Positions 52,672 through 64,000 are shown, counted from the stretch's first letter. The stretch is 64,000 bases of DNA from Gordionus sp. m RMFG-2023 (GCF_954871325.1 NC_088777.1:1240001-1304000); one strand, 5' to 3'. Translations and numbers: made by a program. Notes: generated by a model not told the origin, from the sequence alone.

Positions 52672-55471
52672 TTAGTTAGTGCCGTTATCAGTAACTATAG
52701 TTTCAGGTATTCCATATAGCGAAATAGTTTTAAAAATTTCTCTTAAAGTAACATCAGTCGTAATATTTTTAAGATGAATAATAATTGGAAACTTGATGTA
52801 GGCATCGACTATTATCAACCAATTTTTTGTGAAAAACGGACCTGCATAATCTATGTGTATCCTTTCAAACGGTTTGGTTGCCGAAACCCGTGGTTTTTGT
52901 ATCTTTATAGGATTATCATGATATATGTTACAATCGTCACAACTTTTCACTTCCATTACTATGCCATTGTTTATACCAGGCCACCACATGTAATCTTTGG
53001 CCTTTGATTTTTCCTGCTCCCAAGTGACCTTCATGTAATGAATGTAGTACATTAGAAAACGGAATTATGATTCTGTTGCTTTTGTAAAGACAATCCTTAA
53101 TTATACTTAATTCCAATTCAATGTTTTTATAAATATTATTCATTATAGGCCTGTTGTTCTTAATATCATTTATGACTTATTTAATTCCATATCTTTCAAA
53201 GTTTCGTCACGAATTTGATTAAAATTAATAGGTAAATCCCCATATTCATTTATTATAGTGATATTTTCAACAGCTTCATCATGACATTCTTGTGATAATC
53301 TCGAGAGACAATCAGGAACAACATTATATTTACCGGCTTTATACTTTATATTAAAATCATATCCTCCTAATGTTATATTCCACTTCTGGAGTCTTAAGGA
53401 CATAGTGCTATTATCCTTAAGACCCTTGGTAAAGATGTGAACTAGAGGTTTATGCTCAGTAATAATTGTAAATTTCGTGCCGATTAAGTATTCCGGAACC
53501 TCCTTATAGCGAACATAATAGCGAGAGCCTCACGCTCAATATTGGTATAGTTCATTTCGGATTTTAATAAAGTTCTTGACGCGAAAGCTATAGGTGTTTC
53601 TTTACCATCTTTTTCAGTATGAAATAATACAGCTCCTAAACCACATTTCGATGCGTCAGTGGCTATCCCTATAGGTAATTCAGGGTTAAAATATGTCAAA
53701 GCAGGTGGAAGACTAATCAACTTCTTAAGATCATTAAAAGTTTTAGAGTGTTCTAGGTTCCAAGCCTTTTTTTGTTGACAATTTTATACAGAGGATCGGC
53801 TGTTTCTGCAAAATTGTTCAAAAATTTTCTATAGTAGCCAACCATTCCCAGAAATGTTGATAATTCAGCAGCTAATTTTGGTTCTGGCATATTAATTATT
53901 GCTTCAATTTTGTCGTGATTAGCATGAATCCCCTTAGCGTCAATATCATGACCCAGGAACCTCACTTTGTTTTTAAAGAACACACTTTTATTGAAGTTAG
54001 GTATTAGCCCAAACGATGATATTCTATCAAACACTTTTTTTATGTTGTTAAGGTGGGCTTCATCGTTTTTCCCAGTTATAAGTAAATCATCAATATAAAA
54101 TATGACGTCTTCCATGTCACCGAAGATTTGGTCCATGATCTGTTGGAAGATTGCAGATGAGGTCTTGAGCCCAAAAGGAAGTCTAGTAAATTGGTAATGT
54201 CCCTTGTGCGTAGATATGGTTAAAATATTTCTGCAACTTTTATCAATCGGGATCTGTATGAAAGCATTTTTAAAGTCAATCTTCGTAAATTTCTTTCCTT
54301 CTGAAAGTTTAGCTATTAGATCATTGATTCGTGGTAGAGGGTATCTGAAATATTCTAGAGCTGGGTTTACAGTGTCCTTAAAATCTGCACAAAGCCTAAT
54401 GCTCCCATCATCTTTGTAGACAGCGGTAACAGGACTTGCCCATCGGACATCATTCACCGGCTCAATAATTTTATCATGTATCCATTTTTTAAGTTCATTG
54501 CTTACAAGATCAATTTTTGAATAAGGAATACGTCTGGGCGGTATAATTTTAGGTTGGGCATCTCTTCTTACATGTAACTTGACACTTGCTTTGTTGATTG
54601 GCCCATTAGTCAATTTGGATTCACACTCTTTAATCAATTTTTTTATTTCATCTTCGTAATTAGTGTCAATATTTGCTATAAATTTATTTAAAATATTTTT
54701 GAAAGCATTGATCCATGTACGACTCAACAAGGCATTTATACCTCGATTCGACGACTATTGCTTGTAAATATTTTGAGATACCTTCATAAGTCACTTTAAC
54801 ATGAGTGATGCCGATGATCTTGATTAAATATCCGTCATAAGCGATAAGTTGTAATTCGGATTTCTTAACATCTCAAATACCAAGTTTTTTAGCCAGACCA
54901 TGAGGTATAATAGTATGTTTTGAGCCTGTGTCAACTTGCATACATGTAACAATATCGTTCACTTTTAAAGTAGTCATAAATGCATTATCTTTGTCATTGA
55001 GCATGTCCCCAGATATGTTGTTAACATTGAAATCGTATTCATCTTTGTTTCTCTTCAATAATTTCATCAATATTCATATTATAATCATTGTTATTGTATT
55101 GTATTTGCTTTCTTGTTGTCGCTACCTCTATAATTATTTGAGTTGTTGTTATATTGTATTTGCTTTCTCTGTTTATTGTCGCTACCTCTATAATTATTTG
55201 AATTGTTGTTATAAGATTGGTAATTGTTACGATTTCCGTCACCGTATTGGATTTGTTTTCTTTGATTATTATCATGCCACGTATTATTTCTACCATAATT
55301 AGATTGATTATTATTGTTGTAGCGATAGTTGTTGTAGTTATAGTTGTCATAATTATCGTAGTATCTCGAATTATTATTACCGTAATTCCTATCATTGTAT
55401 CTAAAATTATTGTTGTTTAAAAATTTTTTTTTTTTAAAGAGAGGGAAATGTGAATAATATTTTATTTGCAT
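52672..55471 (-). mobile_element. Ty3/gypsy-type LTR retrotransposon, broken (fossil)
   Basis: Read on the - strand in the usual order: an Asn/Tyr/Arg-rich gag end (about 55471-55080), an aspartic protease with the DTGS motif (about 55070-54870), reverse transcriptase with LPFGL and the YIDD catalytic motif (about 54730-53750), RNase H with TDAS and a DCLSR end (about 53720-53170), and the zinc-binding and first catalytic parts of integrase (about 53140-52670). The Ty3/gypsy order (RT-RH-IN) is clear. It is broken, with roughly half a dozen breaks and loss of the integrase end, and no matched LTR pair was recognised. Well-kept RT motifs suggest a moderate rather than ancient age. Confidence 0.88.
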
Positions 55472-55679
55472 ATTTTAACCTCAGGATTGAAAATATTAAT
55501 TTATAAATAAAAATAATAAACACTTAAAACGCTAAAAAATATATTGAACACTAAAACGCGAAAAATTAAAACGCTAAAAATATTATATATTCGCAACTTA
55601 CTGATGATAATAACAATTTTGAAAAATGATAATAATAATAACTGAGTACTACCAAGCAAGCTCTATGACAAAATCATGA

Positions 55680-56130
55680 TTTATGGAGACGACTTACGAT
55701 AAGGATATCAAGCTTACGATTTAAACAAACCAACAATTGGGACAAGCCAACGATTACACTGACTTATGAAGCAACTTGATGACCAAAACGATGAACCACT
55801 TGGACAACAAACTCTCTATGACTTTTTAGATGAAATTATGGGAAGGCTTTTTTTAGAAGGGAGAATGTTATATTATAGAAATTAATATATATATCTCGGT
55901 TAATAAATAGTATACGTTTATAATGTAACGCACAATCATTTAATTCTGTTTATTAGGTATGTATAACGCGCATTCATTTAACTTATTCAAATTATATTTT
56001 TATTTTTGAGTGATACTTTTATTTTTATAACTTAACCTTTTTCTAATATTAATATTCTAATTTTAGTTGTAAAAAATATATGAATAATAGATTGAAAGAG
56101 AGAAATAAAAAGAGATAAAATAATATTTTT
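55680..56130 (+). mobile_element. Probable LTR and 3' end of another LTR element (fossil)
   Basis: A purine-rich tract AGAAGGGAGAA is followed at once by TGTTATATTATAG, the usual arrangement of polypurine tract and LTR start, on the strand opposite to the neighbouring gypsy-type element. The LTR end is not clear. Only a fragment remains. Confidence 0.35.
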
Positions 56131-56198
56131 ACTTTTTCTCCAAGGACGTCCTTCTTTTTTCTTCATTATGCCCCGGCTCTGGGTGGTGAACTTGAATG

Positions 56199-56312
56199 AG
56201 ATAACTACCTAATCTATTGAGATGACCACCAATGCTTAATCTATTGAGATGACCTATGCCTAATCTATAGAGATGACCAGTGCCTAATCTATTATTGAGA
56301 TGACCAATTATA
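56199..56312. repeat. Minisatellite related to the 34.9 kb array
   Basis: Four to five units of CTAATCTATTGAGATGACCA or variants, 21-27 bp each. It is the reverse complement of the unit at 34940-35034. Confidence 0.7.
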
Positions 56313-58057
56313 TTAAATCTTGCTTCCACCCGACTATTTTTATGGCTGACTTATCAAATTTTTTTAATATAAGAAATCGTTTGTTTTTTCCACGCCATGG
56401 ATAAAGCCGCCATATTTAAATTTATTTTTTAAAATTAAATTAGCTAAATATTTACATGAAATTCATCAATCCACCAGCTGATCCTGATTGAATCTGAGAT
56501 AAGTTTTGTTTTGTATACCAATAATCTTTCAAAATATAAAGTAATCTTTAAACATAATTCATACACAACAATAATATGAACCATGGTGATTATGTCCCAC
56601 GTGCTTTAAGAAATATTTCCTTAATAAACGGATATAAAATTATTTGTCAGGGTAGACGAGGCCAACAGATGCCCTTCATCAGGTACCTTCTTTAACAACA
56701 ATGAACCTGTTATGCCTCCTTCTTCTTATCCTGGCTCTTATTAATAGAATTAATTTGGAACCAATACCTTCAACACAGAAACAATCCCTTTAAATATATC
56801 TTCATGCCCAGATAATAACATTAATTCAACTTTTATTGCTGAGGCACAAGAATGGCTAGTAAAATTTATGAAAGATCTCCCCCCTTCCCACAATGGCTCG
56901 TATTCCAAAAGGTGCTAGAATTAAATTTTCACAAATTTCTTTTAGCTATTTTAACGGCCAGACCTAAAAAATTTTTTTTTTAAATATCCAGACCGGGCTA
57001 GGTAGGGTATAAAAATATTTTTTTTTAAATATTTTAAATCGCCAATTATATTAGCTATAAAAATTTAATTTTCTCATTGTGTTCCTGTTCAATAAAATTG
57101 GCTACACTCAAAATACACTCATTATTTACACTATGTGGAGATACGATAAATTAATATTAATTTTTTTTTTGATTTACCTCCTCACCCTATATACCTAATT
57201 ATATTTTTTCCTTTCGTTTTTAACAGAGTTGTTAAAAGTTACTTTTTAAATGGATCTAGATACAGATACATCGTCTAAAATAATATATAGATATCGATAT
57301 TTTAATCAAAAATCTATCTAGATACAGATACAGATATCACATTTTTATATCTAGATACAGGATCTAGATACTTGTATCGAGATCCTTTAACAACTCTGGT
57401 TTTTAAATTCTGGATGTCTCATTATTTGTTGATCCATCATCTTAGGTCATCCCTGATTCCGCTGATATCCCAGACTACACTCTCCTTCAGAGGGCCGGGG
57501 CTAGGGCGCGACACCTTAGTATATATATATATTATATTTCTTGCAACCTTTTGATAGAAATCGGTTTCCGGTTTCTGAAAAAAAAATTCGCCATTTTTTT
57601 TATTATTTAAATTATAAGATTAAATAACGTTATTTAACTAAGGGGTGTGTCACTAGCCATTACAATCTCGAAGGGGGGTGGGACTCAATCTTAAACTATC
57701 TTCATTTTCTTTTAGCTAACATTTACCCCCTTTTTTTTGGTGTTATAAAAGAAAAAAATTCGAAATTTTGAAGGGGAACTCTTCAAATTATTTAGGGTTG
57801 TTCGATCCCCTGCGACCCCACCCCTTAATGACGTCACTACCACCACTCTCGCTATCTTCGAAAATCGTAAATGATTAATAAACGTTAATTTTTTTTTTTT
57901 GGGGGGGGGGAACTTTTATTCTATTTAATATACATTTTGTAACTAATTTAAACATTGTAATTTATTCGTTCGAAACAACGAAATATGCAAACATTAAAAT
58001 ACGACATTTGAATAAACGAAAAATATGACGTATCCATCTCTCTATAAATTCAAAAAT
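56313..58057. other. Intergenic
   Basis: AT-rich, with an M2 MITE (57224-57398) and a ten-G run near 57900. No gene recognised. Confidence 0.5.
57224..57398. mobile_element. M2 hAT-type MITE, perfect 8-bp target duplication
   Basis: CAGAGTTGTTAAAAG to CCTTTAACAACTCTG. GTTTTTAA on both sides (57216-57223 and 57399-57406). 175 bp of TATCTAGATA-type words. Confidence 0.8.
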
Positions 58058-59131
58058 TTACTCCTCCAATATGGATCCGATGGTTGTAGTTGCGTTTTCA
58101 ACGCGTGTTCCGAAACATTTGCATATGTACTTTTTAAATTTGTGATTCAAAAATCCGTACAGTATGGGATTTATGGCTGATTTGGCATATGACAGCCATA
58201 TTCCGAGTTTGAATGCCCATAACGCGATACCCTTATCCGCTAACGCCTCCAACAAAAACACGATAGAACCTGGTAAATAACAAACAAACGCCAACGTACC
58301 AATGGCGAACATCATCCTCAAGAGGCCCTCGTTCCGTTTCCATTTTGTTAACGCGTTCGCTCTGACCGTTTGTTTGACTGTCAAAGTGGGAGTATCAGTT
58401 GGAATTTTCGTCACTTTTGGATGCACCAAGTTATTAAATGGAGGATGCGGGGATAACGCGTTAACCGCACGCGAACCTATTCGCAATACGAACCTCTTTC
58501 TCAGCCTGATTTTAATGAATATGGCCGCGTAGGCTGCCACTGTCAACGACAATCCGAATATGTAATAGAACACGACAAGACTCGCGAACAGTACTTTGGG
58601 AAAATCTGGCAAACAATGGAAGGTAGTTGAATTGATCTGGACCGATCCAAAGAATAAAGAATGAGTTCGGACTTCCTCTTTGATGAACAGGCCCATTTGA
58701 CTCGGATTTATCGCTATGGGCAGTAAGATGGTCAGCCCCGGTGCGAGCCAACTCAGCGCTATAACTATGCTTACGTTCCTGCAGGAATACACGTTTCTGA
58801 TGCCCTTCCCAAAGACTAACCCTATGTCCAAAAGGGCGGTCAATGTCACTGTGAATATGCTGACCAGGGTGGCTAGGGTGTCTATTATGACGTGAAAATA
58901 GCAGAGCGATACTGAGAAATTCCAATAGCTGATATGATTTTGATTGGCGGCTAACGGCATAGCGAATAATCCAATCAGGAAATCGGCCAGGGCTAAACTG
59001 AAAATGATGTAATTCCGCGTAACCCTTATACTCTTGTGGCGTAGGAAAAGTATCATGATACATCCGTTACCTATCATCGTTACGATCCCCAAAAACAGCG
59101 AAAACCCAAAAACGACCGTTGCCCCTACCAT
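58058..59131 (-). CDS. Class A GPCR, aminergic-like, without DRY motif (357 aa)
   Basis: Rhodopsin-like receptor in one open frame. Motifs: GN in TM1 (N22), LALAD50 in TM2, C77 at the start of TM3 with C173 in the second outer loop, W128 in TM4, FVCYLP287 in TM6 (Tyr where Trp is usual), N321-P-I-L-Y325 in TM7, and C337 and C339 after helix 8 for palmitoylation. Seven residues after C77 is D84, the amine-binding aspartate position, and TM7 has W312 and Y315, both typical of monoamine receptors. TM3 ends LDIG, so the arginine of DRY is missing. The frame starts almost in TM1. In-frame codons upstream to a TAA, with a possible splice acceptor (TACAG) 27-28 nt before the ATG, suggest a missing first exon. 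The ligand is inferred only. Unrelated to the tandem receptors at 4-23 kb. Confidence 0.85.
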   Translation of the reverse strand: MVGATVVFGFSLFLGIVTMIGNGCIMILFLRHKSIRVTRNYIIFSLALADFLIGLFAMPLAANQNHISYWNFSVSLCYFHVIIDTLATLVSIFTVTLTALLDIGLVFGKGIRNVYSCRNVSIVIALSWLAPGLTILLPIAINPSQMGLFIKEEVRTHSLFFGSVQINSTTFHCLPDFPKVLFASLVVFYYIFGLSLTVAAYAAIFIKIRLRKRFVLRIGSRAVNALSPHPPFNNLVHPKVTKIPTDTPTLTVKQTVRANALTKWKRNEGLLRMMFAIGTLAFVCYLPGSIVFLLEALADKGIALWAFKLGIWLSYAKSAINPILYGFLNHKFKKYICKCFGTRVENATTTIGSILEE

Positions 59132-61179
59132 CGGAAAACAATCATAAAAGAATTGACTGTACCGTGTGAATTAATATGAATACATAATTTTAAAAACTAA
59201 AAATTATTTGCAAAAATAATTTTAAAAAATTTTTATTCTGGAAATTTAACAGTCATTTTTATAAATATTCTATTAAAATGATATATTTTTTCAAATATTA
59301 TTTAAATTTTAATATATAAAAAGGTAGGCAGATAATGATTCAATTTAAACGTTTAATCTATCAAAAAAAAAAAAATTCCTTAATATTATGCCATATTTCT
59401 ATTCAACAAACTAAATATAGCTCTCTTTGATTTTATATATATATAACTATAAAGAGATAATTATCTAATTTGCTTTGTTCGTTAAAAGTTGTTACCTTTA
59501 AAGCACAATTATCGATTTTTTTAAAGAATCTTGCCGAATTTTTTAAATTTTATATGTGGGTAAGACATTTATTGTGGGATTTTTGGGATTAATGCAATCT
59601 TAGGTATACAACAGAAAAAAAAATTAATTAATTAAAAATAATTAATACTGAAAATGGTATTTTTTTTTTATATGTACATATATTTTTCGATATAATTATT
59701 ATAGGAATCAAAAAAATGTATATATATATTTGTTCAAAAATATAGAGTAGGATTTTTGGGGTTCTCTAGATCCTTCCAAAGGTCCAAGTTGACCTTGTGA
59801 TATATTGGAAGAAAAGAACGAAAGAAAAGAAAAGAAAGAAAGAAAAAAAAAGGCATATTTTACCTCTTTTTTATAACTTTTATTCTTAATTTATTGGAAG
59901 TCGGGGAAATTTTTTGCATTATTTTCTATTTCAAATCAATTTTAAGATTTGAATTTATAAAATCTCCAAAATATAATAGCCTCATATATATTCGATCCTA
60001 AAAATAAAGATAATGGGGTGGGGACGGGACAGGCCGTGGGCTGAGTTATTATACCCTGTCTAACCTATCGCGCCATTTATTTCTACACTATCACTGTGGG
60101 GGCAAAAACGACTTAAAACTTCACCTTATAAATTGAAGAATGGATCTTTTTTTTTAAAAAAAAGTATCGTTACAAATTTAAAAGGGAAATTGAATATATA
60201 TATATATCTCTTTTTTAGAGTCGAAAATTATATCTCCACCAATTTAATACCTTCTGAGGGTGGGGGGGGGGGGGGGGGTGGGTAGATTTACTCTCGAAAC
60301 GCCCCATATATGTTTGATGATGCCATCATTACCGCTCTTAAGAGTCATTTATATATATTTTTTTTGATCTTTTTTAAATTTTAGAGATACGCAGGTGGGG
60401 GGATACGAATCCGCACCCGTGTTCGAGAGCTATCAGCTCTATTTAGCGGTAAATTTTGATAACGGGAAACTTAATCGAAAACAATATTGAGGGTCCGAAC
60501 CCGACACTCGTCTATTTTACCCCGGGTCGAGTTGTCCACGAATAAATGTCCAACCAAACAATTTTACATCTCTGAAACCCGGGTTCGGGTTCGGGTTCGG
60601 GTTCGGGTTCGGGTTCGGGTTCGGGTTCGCACAACCCTGGAGATTACGAATTATAAGTGTTTATATAATAATAATAATTATTTTTGAGGACTAGATGGAT
60701 AGATGAGGAATCATTAAATGTTCTAGTTAATTTTATTTTTTTTTTAAATCAAGATTCACTTTGTTTTTCTTTCTTTATTTCTTTCATTTATTTATATAAA
60801 ACCAAAATTAATTGATTGATTTTTTTTGTTTAGCTATCAAAAAAGGTGATAATTATATATTTTTTTATCGATCAAAAAGTGATTTCGAAATATTATTATT
60901 ATAAATAGATTTTTCAATCGATAAAACATTCATTTCGATATATTCGTAATCGACCTATTAAAATCCATTTTTTTTACTTTGTGTTTCGAAATAGGAATAT
61001 TTATCTCAAATTCTTAAAAAAATATCTTAATTTTTCTAAATGTCCCTTATCAGCTGAAGCCCAGACCATTTGGTACAATTCCGTTTTCCCAAACACTCCA
61101 CGACCCTCCTTATGTTCACAGAAGACTGGGATATTCCATTCAACGAAGGTTCCTTGGTTTACCTAAATAGAGCCTTCAT
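59132..61179. other. Intergenic, with microsatellites and a hexamer repeat
   Basis: Upstream side of the GPCR. Contains an A/G-rich tract (59816-59850), a 16-17 base G run near 60260 and a TTCGGG hexamer array (60580-60629). The 66-codon ORF over the hexamer is an artefact. No gene recognised. Confidence 0.5.
60580..60629. repeat. TTCGGG hexamer array
   Basis: About eight perfect units. It is not TTAGGG, so there is no reason to call it telomeric; a GC-rich subterminal array of a degraded element is more likely. Confidence 0.85.
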
Positions 61180-61690
61180 GACGACGATCTCACAGTTTTT
61201 CACTAATTGGACCAACGATTCGGTTACGAGTTTCTTGAACCCATACCCTCTAACGACCTTGAGTTGTTGAAGTTTTCTATTGGACTTCGGCTCAATTGTT
61301 CCATATCGATGTGAACATTGCGAAACCAGCGTCGATAGCAAGGGCACAGACATTGCCCCCATTGTCACTTTTGTCGAGGTCGTTTTCCACGGCACACCAA
61401 ATACAATGACATCGTATTATGTGCCCAATCAGAAGGCATTCCATCTAGACTTGAACCAACCGGAATTTTTAAAACCGATGGAAAACGTCTTGATGGAATG
61501 TCTTTGATTCCTTGGTCAAGGGGTCAGCTCCTGGTTTGGGACTTCACCTGCATTGACACAAATGCATCACCTAACTATAACGTCGATGCCCTCGCCATCG
61601 CAGAATCTCGAAAAATCATCAAGTACAGTTCCTTAGACCCCGTCTTTCTTATTCATCCCTAGCCTGCTCCATTCTAGCCTCCTTCGGTAG
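61180..61690 (+). mobile_element. LINE 3' tail (RT C-terminal domain), broken
   Basis: + strand pieces in order: EFLEPIPSNDLELLKFSIGL, a CEHCETSVDSKG knuckle, GRFPRHTKYND, then IPSRLEPTGIF, DGMSLIPWSRG, LLVWDFTCIDTNAS, and ALAIAESRKIIKYSSLD. These are the last conserved blocks of the same LINE type as at 27.1-27.8 kb, here less decayed toward the 3' end. The frame changes at least twice and the RT core is missing. The short ORFs in this stretch are parts of it, not genes. Confidence 0.65.
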
Positions 61691-61879
61691 CAAAGCTCAA
61701 AGTTTTTTTTTAAAGAATTAGGCAAACCGATTCGTGAAAAAAAACTGATCAGCTTAAGGCATCCCTCTTCTTACGACAAAGACCGATACTGTCATTATTC
61801 GCTCTAACTATCTACGTTTTTTCTCTTCCATCGAATAACCCTCCATGTCTGTGCCTTCTCTCTTCCCTTCTCATTCTTA

Positions 61880-61880
61880 G

Positions 61881-61959
<79 letters not shown>

Positions 61960-61968
61960 ACTTTCTTT
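61880..61968. repeat. CTTT microsatellite
   Basis: More than twenty units of CTTT, almost perfect, just 3' of the LINE tail. Confidence 0.92.
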
Positions 61969-63239
61969 TTTTTTTATCCCTTATCCTTTCCCGTTAACTC
62001 TATTTCTATATTTTTTCACCTTTATATTAATTTTAATTACATTTTTGGTAGACATATTATATCAGTTACTAATCATAATAAAGTAACCTATGACCGGAAA
62101 ATAATGAACAATTTAAATTCAAGTTTTTATGAAATGTAAAACGAATAAATTAAACGAAGAAACATGTTCAATTTAGGTTACATTATTTATTTTTCTTGCA
62201 AGATTTGCCAGTATTCTTTAATGTAATTTATCCCATTCCCTTTTGCATATATCAGCTGTCAAGGTGACAGGAAATCATGCCAGCCTCTAGGAAAAAAGAA
62301 AACGGCAATAAAAGAAATGCCTTGATTTTCATTTTGTTCCCTTTATTGTGTTTCTTACTTTTCCATAGCATAAAATTGCCACAATCACTTATTCATTATT
62401 GGCGAGGGGGTGAGGTTTAAATTATTTCTAATCTTTCTTTCTGTATTTCTTTCTTTCTTTAGAAACCCCTAAACCTGACTCCAATCGGATATTCGATTTT
62501 GGGAAGGTCCTAGTTTAAATTTGTTCATTTTAATATATATAAATAATAATAATTAAAACTATAATCATAAATATCAAATTTTTTAAAAAAATGGAATTAA
62601 TAATCATTTATAACCTTAAGTTAATCAAATTTTACCTATACATGGCCTATTTACTATCTTTCTATTTATTAGTATAGAATGGTTTCTTTATATAATAATA
62701 GATAAGACCCTTTAAATGCGTTATGAATATATGAACATAACATAAGATGTAAGGATTCTATCTATCTATATAAAATACTTTAAATTTGAATGCGTATACC
62801 CTTTGAGAAGAGACAATGATAAAAAGGGGAAGGCTATTTGATTCGATATTAGATTATTCAAGTGAATAAATAAACATAGGTAAGGGTACCTGATATAGAA
62901 TAAGAAGTTAAGAAGAAAATGTCAGTCAACACAGTCGGTTAGTTATAACCCCCCTCCCCTCTTAGTTATAGGTATCAATAATTTTTCCCTAATATTTAGA
63001 AACAAGTGTTATAATTTATTTTTTCAAAAATAAGCTCCACATAAGTCCCAAGCTAGATCAATATAAAATTTATAGACTGTTCGATTTGCTTCCTTCAACC
63101 TTGCTTATAGCGAGAAGAGGGGTGTACTACTACTACTAAGGTTTAAATTAATCATCATTATAGAAAATAAAATAGGCCAGTATCCTCAATTGAGGATGTT
63201 GGGAGAGGAGTTACTCCAAAAAAAGCTATCGATAATTTC

Positions 63240-63360
63240 CAGAATTGTTAAAGGATCTAGATACTGTGGTATCCGTATCTGTATCTAGATAATCTAGATA
63301 TTATTTTAGACGATGTATCCGTATCTAGATCCATTTAAAAAGTATCTTTTAAGAACTCTG
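63240..63360. mobile_element. M2 hAT-type MITE, perfect 8-bp target duplication
   Basis: CAGAATTGTTAAAGG to CTTTTAAGAACTCTG, 121 bp. ATAATTTC on both sides (63232-63239 and 63361-63368). The shortest of the four copies. Confidence 0.78.
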
Positions 63361-64000
63361 ATAATTTCTAAAAATTATTAAGTTGGTGGAAATAGCAAGG
63401 TTTGAATATAATAATAATCCAAAATTTTCTCGATTTTCTCCCATTGGCTCAAAAGTTTTGGGGGATTTGGTTGGTGGGAGTCGAATCATTTTTGGTTACC
63501 GTATTTTTTTATTTTGAATTTGGATGTAGTTACATGTGTAAAATTTAAAAATAAATTGATTGGTTTTTGACATTTTAAATTTATGAGTTAGGTTTAAGAA
63601 CCGATAAATAACAGCTGATTTACAATGGCACATATTTCTGGCGTTTTATAAATCCCAGAGGAAGCTTGGAGAAGGATGATGATGTTATATGCCGGAAGTT
63701 CTTCTAGTGCCTCTTTTGCCTCTCATCATCATCCATTTTTTTTGTTTCCAATGCCTATATTTACGTGCGAATCCCAAAAAAATATTGTGATTTTGATTGA
63801 TTACCGAACTCAAAAATGACAGCTTACTGAATATTGGATTGACAAAATTTAGTAGCCAATATAATACCAATAAAATGTTCATTTTTTTATAATTCTGTAA
63901 ATACGTGTAAAACATTATCCCCCTTAAAAAAATATCGTGATTAGAACCGATAACCGATTTGAAACCGATAACCGATTTGAAACCGACCTAATGGCTAAAT

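Larger units (their letters stand above)
61691..64000. other. Intergenic to window end
   Basis: CTTT microsatellite (61880-61968), an M2 MITE (63240-63360) and a short direct repeat of ACCGATAACCGATTTGAA at the very end (63949-63987). No gene recognised. Confidence 0.5.

Noticed and set aside
55217-55420. Valine/isoleucine-rich ORF on the + strand
   Set aside because: Complement of the low-complexity gag end of the gypsy-type fossil.
58512-59063. 183-codon ORF overlapping the GPCR
   Set aside because: Alternative frame on the same strand as the GPCR, without domain features.
60580-60629. Telomeric repeat
   Set aside because: The unit is TTCGGG, not TTAGGG, and the array is short and internal.
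61070-61507. Possible secreted enzyme gene on the + strand
   Set aside because: First looked like an esterase piece, but read in the right frames it is the C-terminal domain of the LINE type seen at 27 kb.
1-64000. tRNA, rRNA or other structured RNA genes
   Set aside because: I looked for box A/box B and other familiar motifs and found none convincing; a covariance-model scan would be decisive.

Overview
This is nuclear DNA from an animal. It is strongly AT-rich, genes have spliceosomal GT-AG introns, and mobile-element remnants are everywhere (hAT-type DNA elements and MITEs, LINE tails, a Ty3/gypsy-type fossil). The lineage cannot be fixed from the sequence. Long introns beside introns of only 39-44 bp, AT-richness, long G/C homopolymers and a MAU2 protein only moderately similar to the human one suggest a fast-evolving invertebrate.

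Region 1 (1-23.7 kb) is a tandem array of one 7-transmembrane receptor gene family. Four single-exon copies lie on the + strand (4099-5676, 11415-12988, 18611-20185, 21853-23467), with a 5' stub at 7608 and an inverted 5' fragment at 8680-9093. Only the 18611-20185 copy (524 aa) is uninterrupted; each other long copy carries one different disabling change. The receptors have a GN motif in TM1 and DRF after TM3 but lack NPxxY, and their third intracellular loop holds an internal repeat. The array was built by duplication of blocks of about 7 kb whose joins coincide with a short dispersed repeat (R1).

Region 2 (23.7-31.3 kb) has no recognised host gene. It holds MITEs and a LINE tail on the - strand flanked on both sides by the same short repeat.

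Region 3 (31,319-47,941) is one gene read through 16 exons on the + strand. It encodes a 611-aa homologue of MAU2/SCC4, the TPR-like partner of NIPBL in the cohesin loader. All phases agree and all introns are GT-AG. Its introns carry an internally deleted hAT transposon with target-site duplications, several MITE families, a 174-bp tandem duplication, minisatellites and GC-rich repeats.

Region 4 (47.9-58 kb) is repeat-rich: a broken Ty3/gypsy-type element on the - strand, a probable LTR piece, minisatellites and MITEs.

Region 5 (58-64 kb) contains a single-exon class A GPCR on the - strand (58058-59131) that keeps aminergic pocket residues but lacks the DRY motif, then a LINE tail, microsatellites and another MITE.

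The genes do not form a pathway. The common themes are receptor diversification by local duplication, and one conserved housekeeping gene enlarged by mobile DNA.
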